Assembly: GCA_964569055.1 (NCBI GenBank)
Contig: CAZMSZ010000270.1
Location: forward strand, 1 to 10,552
Length of the DNA: 10,552 bases
Direction: 5' to 3'
From: JAWLGW01 sp964569055
GTDB taxonomy: Bacteria; Planctomycetota; J058
Part shown: positions 6,761 through 10,552 of the stretch, in pieces
Numbering within the stretch: position 1 is the stretch's first letter
How the letters are laid out: each line of letters opens with the position of its first letter
Notes under the pieces: model-generated
Databases searched by the model: none
Seen by the model: only the letters and a program-made list of their open reading frames with translations
Told to the model about the DNA's origin: nothing
Program-made: the position numbers and the translations under genes

Positions 6761-8232
6761 ACCAGCGTCAGCATGAGCCCGTTGTAGAGCGCGTGCGCGA
6801 CCACCGGCGCGACCAGGCTCCCCCGCGGCGAGCCCAGGCGCAGCGCCGCGAACAGCGCCCCGAGCGCCAGCATGGGGAGCAGGCTGGCGAACCCCTCGTG
6901 GACCGCCGCGAACAGCAGCGCCGAGAGGGCGAGCGCGCCCGCGGCGCCGAGCGGGCGCAGGAGCCCTTGCAGCGCGACGCCGCGATACACCAGCTCCTCG
7001 ATCAGCGGCGCCACGAGCGCCGCGTTGAGGAGCACCAACAGCCCCAGCAGCGCGCCCCCCTCCTGCTCGAGCGCCCGGATCAGGGTGTGGCTCTCGGCGG
7101 GGATCCCCAGCAGCTCCGCGAGCAAGGCGGAGAGGACCATCACGAGGTACAGGAGCGGTACGAAGGCGAAGAACCCGGCCGCTCCGCGGAGCGCCTCGTC
7201 GGCGAGCCCCTCGGCGTGGACGCCGAGCACGCGCAGCGAGCGAGGGGCCAGGGCGACCAGCACGGTGAGCAGGACCGCCAGCGCGAGCAGCGAGCCCAGC
7301 ACCTGCCGCGTCGAGATCTCGACCCAGCTCGCGGCCTCGAATCGCCCGGCGAAGCCGGGGCCGGCCAGCCGCGTCCCGCGCCACAGCTCGACCTTTCCCG
7401 CGGCGGGGAGCGGCTCGCCGTTCACGGTCAAGGGCGGCGCGCCGCTCGTGATCGGCGCGGCCTCGAGCTCGCCGCGGCCCAGGCTCCAGCGCGCCCGCAC
7501 CAGCCAGGGGGGCGGCGGGCCTTCGCCCCAGGGTGGCGCTGGCCGCGTGTCTGCGGCCGAGGGCGTCGAGCCCATGGGCGAGCTCGGCGGGGTGGGTTCG
7601 ATTGCCTCCCACGGGACGGGGTCGAACACGCGCAGCCCCTCGCCGTCCTCACCCGGCGCCAGCCAGCGCTCCTCCCCGCGGCGTAGCTCGAGCGTCTCCC
7701 CGCCCTCCAGCGCCAGGCGTGGGGGCTCGAGCCCGACCAGCACCACGAGGGAGGGGAGCACGGCCACCAGCCCGAACGCGACCAGGAACGCCCCCAGGTT
7801 GGCGGCGGGGCGCGCCGGGCGCGGCCGGCGCAGCCCGACCGCGACCTCCCGCACCAGCCGCGGACCGTGGCGAAGCAAGCAGTACAGCGCGAGCGCCGAC
7901 ACCAGCAGGACGACGAGCACCAGGCCCCGCCCCTCGCCTGCCTCCCACGCCGCGCGCCAGCGCGCCTGGGTCGAGGCGGAGGGGTCGACCTTGGGCGCGG
8001 GCCCCGGGGTGATCTTGCCGAGCGTGGCCCACAGGGCCAGCCCGCCCAGCACGGCGCACAGGAGCTGCTCGAACCACACGACCTGCGGCGGCGGCGGCGG
8101 CGTGGCCGGGTCCTCGCCGCAGCGCGGGCAGGCGCCCTCGCGCGGCGGGTCGAGCACTTCGCCGCAGGCGCCGCAGAAGCTCGGCTCGCTCGGCGCGGCG
8201 CCTCCCGCGGCGGACGGCTCGGCGCCGCTCAC
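6745..8232 (-). CDS. Zinc-ribbon CPBP-family intramembrane metalloprotease
   Basis: This is a 495-residue membrane protein. A short N-terminal zinc ribbon (Cys20, Cys23, Cys35, Cys38: CGAC and CPRCG) is followed by three hydrophobic segments (about 50-70, 95-115, 150-175). A Pro/Gly-rich extramembrane domain of about 130 residues comes next, then a C-terminal bundle of helices. That bundle carries the CPBP (Abi/Rce1-like) motifs: EELVYRG (Glu412, Glu413, Arg417), FAAVHEG with His445, and HALYN with His480 and Asn484. These are the expected metal-binding and catalytic residues, so it is probably an active peptidase of unknown substrate. Typical CPBP proteins are 200-300 residues, so the N-terminal half is an added module. 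The GTG start lies seven bases after the thiG stop with no strong Shine-Dalgarno, suggesting coupled translation in the thiS-thiG unit. No direct link to thiamine is evident. Confidence 0.88.
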   Translation of the reverse strand: MSGAEPSAAGGAAPSEPSFCGACGEVLDPPREGACPRCGEDPATPPPPPQVVWFEQLLCAVLGGLALWATLGKITPGPAPKVDPSASTQARWRAAWEAGEGRGLVLVVLLVSALALYCLLRHGPRLVREVAVGLRRPRPARPAANLGAFLVAFGLVAVLPSLVVLVGLEPPRLALEGGETLELRRGEERWLAPGEDGEGLRVFDPVPWEAIEPTPPSSPMGSTPSAADTRPAPPWGEGPPPPWLVRARWSLGRGELEAAPITSGAPPLTVNGEPLPAAGKVELWRGTRLAGPGFAGRFEAASWVEISTRQVLGSLLALAVLLTVLVALAPRSLRVLGVHAEGLADEALRGAAGFFAFVPLLYLVMVLSALLAELLGIPAESHTLIRALEQEGGALLGLLVLLNAALVAPLIEELVYRGVALQGLLRPLGAAGALALSALLFAAVHEGFASLLPMLALGALFAALRLGSPRGSLVAPVVAHALYNGLMLTLVLAAP

Positions 8233-8239
8233 CGCGCGC

Positions 8240-9031
8240 TCAGGCCTCGATCTTCCCGTCCCCGGGCGAAGACGCGCTCGCGTGCAGCCGCCGCGGGATC
8301 CTCCCGGCGCGGGCGGCCAGCCGCCCGGCCAGCGCCGCGTACTTGACCGCGCTCGCCATGGCGAGCGGGTCGCGCGCCAGCGCCACGCCGGTGTTGAGGA
8401 GCACCCCCGCCGCGCCCAGCTCGAACGCTACCGCCACGTCCGAGGCGGTGCCCACCCCGGCGTCGACGATCACGGGGACGCTGGCCTGCTCGACGATGAT
8501 CCGGAGATTGGCGGGGTTCTGGATCCCCAGGCCCGAGCCGATCGGCGCGCCGAGCGGCATCACGGCCGGGCAGCCGAGCGCCTCCAGCCGCTGGCACACC
8601 ACCGGGTCGTCGTTGACGTAGGGCAGCACCACGAACCCCTCGGCCAGCAGCGTCTCGGCCGCGGAGAGCGTGGCGGCGGTGTCGGGGAACAGCGTGCGCG
8701 GGCAGCCGATCACCTCCAGCTTCACCAGCGGCGTGCCGAGCAGCTCGCGCGCCAGGCGCGCGGTGCGGACCGCCTCCTCGGCGGTGGTGCAGCCGGCGGT
8801 GTTGGGGAGCAGCGTGTACTTCCCCTTCAGGCGCGGCAGCACGTCGGGCCCCGCCGGGTCCCCCAGCGCCCGGTCGAGCTTCACCCGGCGCACGGCCACC
8901 GTGACGACCTCGGTCCCGCTCGCGGCGAGCGCCGCGTCCATTTGCTCGAGCGTGGCGTACTTGCCGGTCCCGAGCATGAGCCGCGAGCCGAACCGGTAGG
9001 GCCCGATCACCAGCGCGTCGTCGTCGCTCAC
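8240..9031 (-). CDS. thiG: Thiazole synthase ThiG
   Basis: ThiG condenses deoxyxylulose phosphate, dehydroglycine and the sulfur of ThiS thiocarboxylate into the thiazole phosphate of thiamine. The 263-residue protein, the usual length, is a TIM barrel. It has GTGKY (21-25), LPNTAGCTTAEEAV (75-88) and the Schiff-base lysine Lys104 in PLVKLEVIG. Further on are LPYVNDDPVVC and MPLGAPIGSGLGI, then the phosphate-binding VIVDAGVGTASDV and AAGVLLNTGVA. All hallmark residues are present. The GTG start shares one base with the thiS stop (TAGTG), so the partner proteins are translationally coupled. The dehydroglycine source (ThiH or ThiO) and ThiF are not in the window. Confidence 0.96.
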   Translation of the reverse strand: MSDDDALVIGPYRFGSRLMLGTGKYATLEQMDAALAASGTEVVTVAVRRVKLDRALGDPAGPDVLPRLKGKYTLLPNTAGCTTAEEAVRTARLARELLGTPLVKLEVIGCPRTLFPDTAATLSAAETLLAEGFVVLPYVNDDPVVCQRLEALGCPAVMPLGAPIGSGLGIQNPANLRIIVEQASVPVIVDAGVGTASDVAVAFELGAAGVLLNTGVALARDPLAMASAVKYAALAGRLAARAGRIPRRLHASASSPGDGKIEA

Positions 9032-9231
9032 TAGCCGCCTCCCACCAGGCCGACGATCTCGACCCGGTCGCCCTCGGCGAGGGCGCGCGCCGGGTGGTCG
9101 GCCCGGCGCACGATCTCGCGGTTCAGCTCCACCGCCACGCCCTCACGCGGGGCGCCGCTCAGCTCGAGCAGCCGCGCGATCGTGGCCCCCTCGGGGACCT
9201 CGCGCGGCTCGCCGTTCACGTAGACCTTCAT
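9031..9231 (-). CDS. thiS: Sulfur carrier protein ThiS
   Basis: This 66-residue beta-grasp protein carries sulfur as a C-terminal thiocarboxylate to ThiG. It starts MKVYVNGEPREV, has the VAVELN strand and the DRVEIVGLVGGG ending; the terminal Gly-Gly that is adenylated is present. The ATG at 9231 gives the standard length. The frame is open for about 110 bases upstream, but that stretch is Arg-rich intergenic sequence, so the longer version is rejected. No Shine-Dalgarno lies before the ATG. It is the first gene of the thiS-thiG-CPBP unit. Confidence 0.93.
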   Translation of the reverse strand: MKVYVNGEPREVPEGATIARLLELSGAPREGVAVELNREIVRRADHPARALAEGDRVEIVGLVGGG

Positions 9232-9239
9232 GGCGCCGG

Positions 9240-9245
9240 ATTGTA
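9240..9245 (-). promoter_or_regulatory. Putative -10 box of the thiS operon
   Basis: TACAAT on the - strand (five of six to TATAAT) lies eight bases before the thiS ATG, so the transcript would be almost leaderless. The -35 position (9263-9268, TCACCA) matches only three of six bases. The element stands out because the surroundings are extremely GC-rich. Confidence 0.4.
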
Positions 9246-9281
9246 GATCGCGCCGTCGGTCCTGGTGACCGCGAGCGGGGT

Positions 9282-9307
9282 CGCGCCGGCCCCCGCGAGC
9301 CGGCGCG
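9282..9307. repeat. Strong GC hairpin in the divergent thiS / membrane-protein intergenic region
   Basis: CGCGCCGGC (9282-9290) and GCCGGCGCG (9299-9307) are a perfect 9-base inverted repeat with an 8-base loop. It sits in the 131-base gap between two divergent genes, where no transcription should end. It could be an operator-like site or simply GC-rich symmetry. Confidence 0.45.
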
Positions 9308-9349
9308 TCCGCGCCCGCTCTGCTACGCTCGGAGCGGTCCAACGAGCCT

Positions 9350-9354
9350 GGAGG
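9350..9354 (+). promoter_or_regulatory. Ribosome binding site of the small membrane protein gene
   Basis: GGAGG lies eight bases before the ATG at 9363 and supports that start. No convincing promoter was found upstream; TACGCT at 9324-9329, preceded by TG, is the best weak -10 and has no -35. Confidence 0.6.
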
Positions 9355-9362
9355 CGTACGCC

Positions 9363-9665
9363 ATGTCGTTCGACCTGTCGCTCGACGAGCTGGTGGTCTG
9401 GGTCGTGATCGGTCTCCTCGCCGGGTCGCTGGCCGGCATGGTCGTGAACCGCCGGCGCGACGGCTTCGGCGGCGCGCTCGCGAACCTGCTGTTCGGCCTG
9501 GTCGGCGCGCTGATCGGCGGGATTTTGTTCGACGCCCTGAACATCGAGCTCGGCCTCCCCAAGCTCACGATCGACGTCAACAAGGTCGCGGCCGCGTTCG
9601 TGGGCGCGCTGCTGGTCGTGCTCGGGGCCCGCTTCTTCGAGGGGCGCAACAAGAAGGGGGACTAG
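9363..9665 (+). CDS. Small membrane protein, GlsB/YeaQ/YmgE (transglycosylase-associated) family
   Basis: This 100-residue protein has three hydrophobic segments: about residues 10-28, 40-58 and 75-92. It has the family's glycine-rich pattern of IGLLAGSLAG in the first helix and NLLFGLVGALIGGILF in the second. A final helix follows with a basic end. Members are widespread general-stress membrane proteins of poorly known function; despite the family name, an enzymatic role is unproven. The loop before the third helix (LPKLTIDVNK) is slightly longer than in the shortest members. The start is ATG with GGAGG upstream. The next gene begins 12 bases after the stop, so the two are probably co-transcribed. 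Confidence 0.8.
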   Translation: MSFDLSLDELVVWVVIGLLAGSLAGMVVNRRRDGFGGALANLLFGLVGALIGGILFDALNIELGLPKLTIDVNKVAAAFVGALLVVLGARFFEGRNKKGD

Positions 9666-9677
9666 CGGCGCGCGGGC

Positions 9678-10442
9678 ATGGACCAGGAGCTACGTCACGC
9701 GGAGCGGCGGCTCGCCGCGACCGGGCGGGTCGACGATCACGCCCGGCTCCTGACGGCGCAGCTCCGGGCCGGTCTCCTCGACGAGGAGCGGCTGACCCTG
9801 GCCGCGCAGCTCGGCCACGCGGCCGCGGCGAGCGTCGCGCGCGCCGAGCCGGCAGCGGCGGACCCCCACCCCTGGCAAGCCGAGGTCCGCGCCGCGCTGG
9901 CGCGGCGGCTGCTCGACGTGCACCCCGTCGCGCCAGCGGTCGCGCGCCGGCACGAGCTGCGCGGTCCGCCGCACACCAACGACGGGAGACGCTTCTTGCT
10001 CCCGCCGCACGAGGAGCTGATCGCCGCGCTCGGCGGCGCCGAGCTGTGGGAGCTGCGCTGCGACTACGGCGAGTCGGAGACCACGATCCTGCTCCGCGGC
10101 GCGCGGGCGCGGTTCGCCGACCTGGCAGGGTTCTGGGTCGAGGTCGGGCTCACTCACGAGCACTTGTCGGGCACCGACGAGGGCTGGTCCTGGGCCTCGC
10201 TGGCGCGCCGCTATCTCGCCTCGCCCGAGGAGCCGGCGCGTCCGCTCGACGATCCGCGCGAGAGCGCCGCTTGCGGTCAGCACGGGTTCGCTCCCAGCAC
10301 CACCGTCGCCGGGCTGCGTCGGCTGCTGCCCGCGGGTCCGTTCGTGCGTGCGCTGCGTCTGCGCGACCGGTGGAACGACGTCCTCGACGTCCTCGAGAGC
10401 TCCGAGGCCCTCGTGATCGCTTCCTGGGACACGGGCGCGTGA
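9678..10442 (+). CDS. Hypothetical protein, 254 residues
   Basis: I do not recognise this protein with confidence. Residues 1-50 form an amphipathic helical segment (ERRLAATGRVDDHARLLTAQ, then LAAQLGHAAAA). It resembles an N-terminal segment I have seen in many uncharacterised Myxococcota and Planctomycetota proteins, where a short 'ERR - L-RAG - RL-LAA-LGH' stretch precedes varied domains; that is a recollection, not a search result. The rest is mixed alpha/beta, rich in Trp and charged residues, with no signal peptide, membrane helix or known catalytic motif. HEELIAALGGAELWELRCDY and the C-terminal RDRWNDVLDVLESSEALVIA look like ordered secondary structure, so it is probably a real cytoplasmic protein. 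The ATG is 12 bases after the stop of the small membrane protein gene, with only a weak Shine-Dalgarno. Confidence 0.7.
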   Translation: MDQELRHAERRLAATGRVDDHARLLTAQLRAGLLDEERLTLAAQLGHAAAASVARAEPAAADPHPWQAEVRAALARRLLDVHPVAPAVARRHELRGPPHTNDGRRFLLPPHEELIAALGGAELWELRCDYGESETTILLRGARARFADLAGFWVEVGLTHEHLSGTDEGWSWASLARRYLASPEEPARPLDDPRESAACGQHGFAPSTTVAGLRRLLPAGPFVRALRLRDRWNDVLDVLESSEALVIASWDTGA

Positions 10443-10478
10443 CCTCGCACGGCGACCCTGGTTCGGCCCTGCGGCCGC

Positions 10479-10552
10479 TCAGAGCTCCGCGCTCCGCCAG
10501 GGAGGCGCGGCGGGGGACTCCTCGCCGGCGGCCGAGCCCCCCTCGGCGCGCA
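10479..10552 (-). CDS. Possible 3' end of a - strand gene running off the right edge
   Basis: On the - strand one frame enters from the right edge and ends in TGA at 10481-10479 after about 23 residues (ending PAAPPWRSAEL). The Gly/Glu/Ala/Pro-rich composition resembles a protein tail and the gene would be convergent with the hypothetical gene on its left. Another - strand frame is also open here, so the evidence is thin. Confidence 0.3.
   Translation of the reverse strand, partial: RAEGGSAAGEESPAAPPWRSAEL

Noticed and set aside
6872..9034. A 720-codon + strand open frame antisense to the CPBP gene and thiG
   Set aside because: It is Ser/Arg/Pro-rich shadow sequence spanning two well-supported genes on the other strand.
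9232..9342. N-terminal extension of thiS
   Set aside because: The extension is Arg/Asp-rich intergenic sequence, while the ATG at 9231 gives the exact ThiS length.
9232..9362. TPP riboswitch upstream of thiS
   Set aside because: No CUGAGA-type core or three-way junction pattern is visible, and the likely transcription start leaves no leader.
1..10552. Defence system, prophage, CRISPR or integron content
   Set aside because: No nuclease, integrase, transposase, methylase or repeat-spacer array is visible; the coding genes are housekeeping or accessory membrane proteins.

Overview
The window is a very GC-rich stretch (clearly around 70% by eye) of bacterial housekeeping DNA with many GTG starts, purine-rich Shine-Dalgarno sites and tight gene overlaps. 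Four features suggest Planctomycetota or a similarly GC-rich deep-branching group such as Myxococcota: System II cytochrome c assembly with a large extracytoplasmic insert ahead of CcsA, the N-terminal RYL-FD leader of NadB, adjacent thiS-thiG, and HEAT-repeat and zinc-ribbon/CPBP proteins. The phylum is an inference from protein style and is not proven.

Layout. On the + strand at the left edge are the 3' end of a ResB-like gene (1-915) and a CcsA-like gene (912-2975), overlapping by 4 bases; together they encode a System II haem export and ligation machine. A 160-base AT-rich island (about 2976-3135) follows, between convergent genes. It holds a nested inverted repeat unlike anything else in the window. 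The - strand then carries two transcription units. Read 5' to 3' they are thiS-thiG-CPBP protease (9231 down to 6745) and nadB-purQ-HEAT protein (6678 down to 3136). A good sigma70-like promoter sits directly before nadB. The thiS upstream region is divergent with a + strand pair: a small GlsB/YeaQ-type membrane protein (9363-9665) and an unrecognised 254-residue protein (9678-10442). The last ~75 bases may be the 3' end of another - strand gene.

How the genes fit together. NadB starts de novo NAD synthesis by oxidising aspartate. PurQ supplies ammonia to the fourth step of purine synthesis, which leads to AIR, the precursor of the thiamine pyrimidine. ThiS and ThiG make the thiazole half of thiamine. 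The - strand block is therefore a cofactor and nucleotide cluster with two accessory proteins of unknown role, a HEAT-repeat protein with an acidic tail and a zinc-ribbon CPBP membrane protease.

No tRNA, rRNA, CRISPR array, transposase gene, phage gene or obvious defence system is seen. The least ordinary things are the inverted-repeat island, the promoters that would give almost leaderless nadB and thiS mRNAs, the GC hairpin in the divergent thiS promoter region, and the zinc-ribbon/CPBP fusion.
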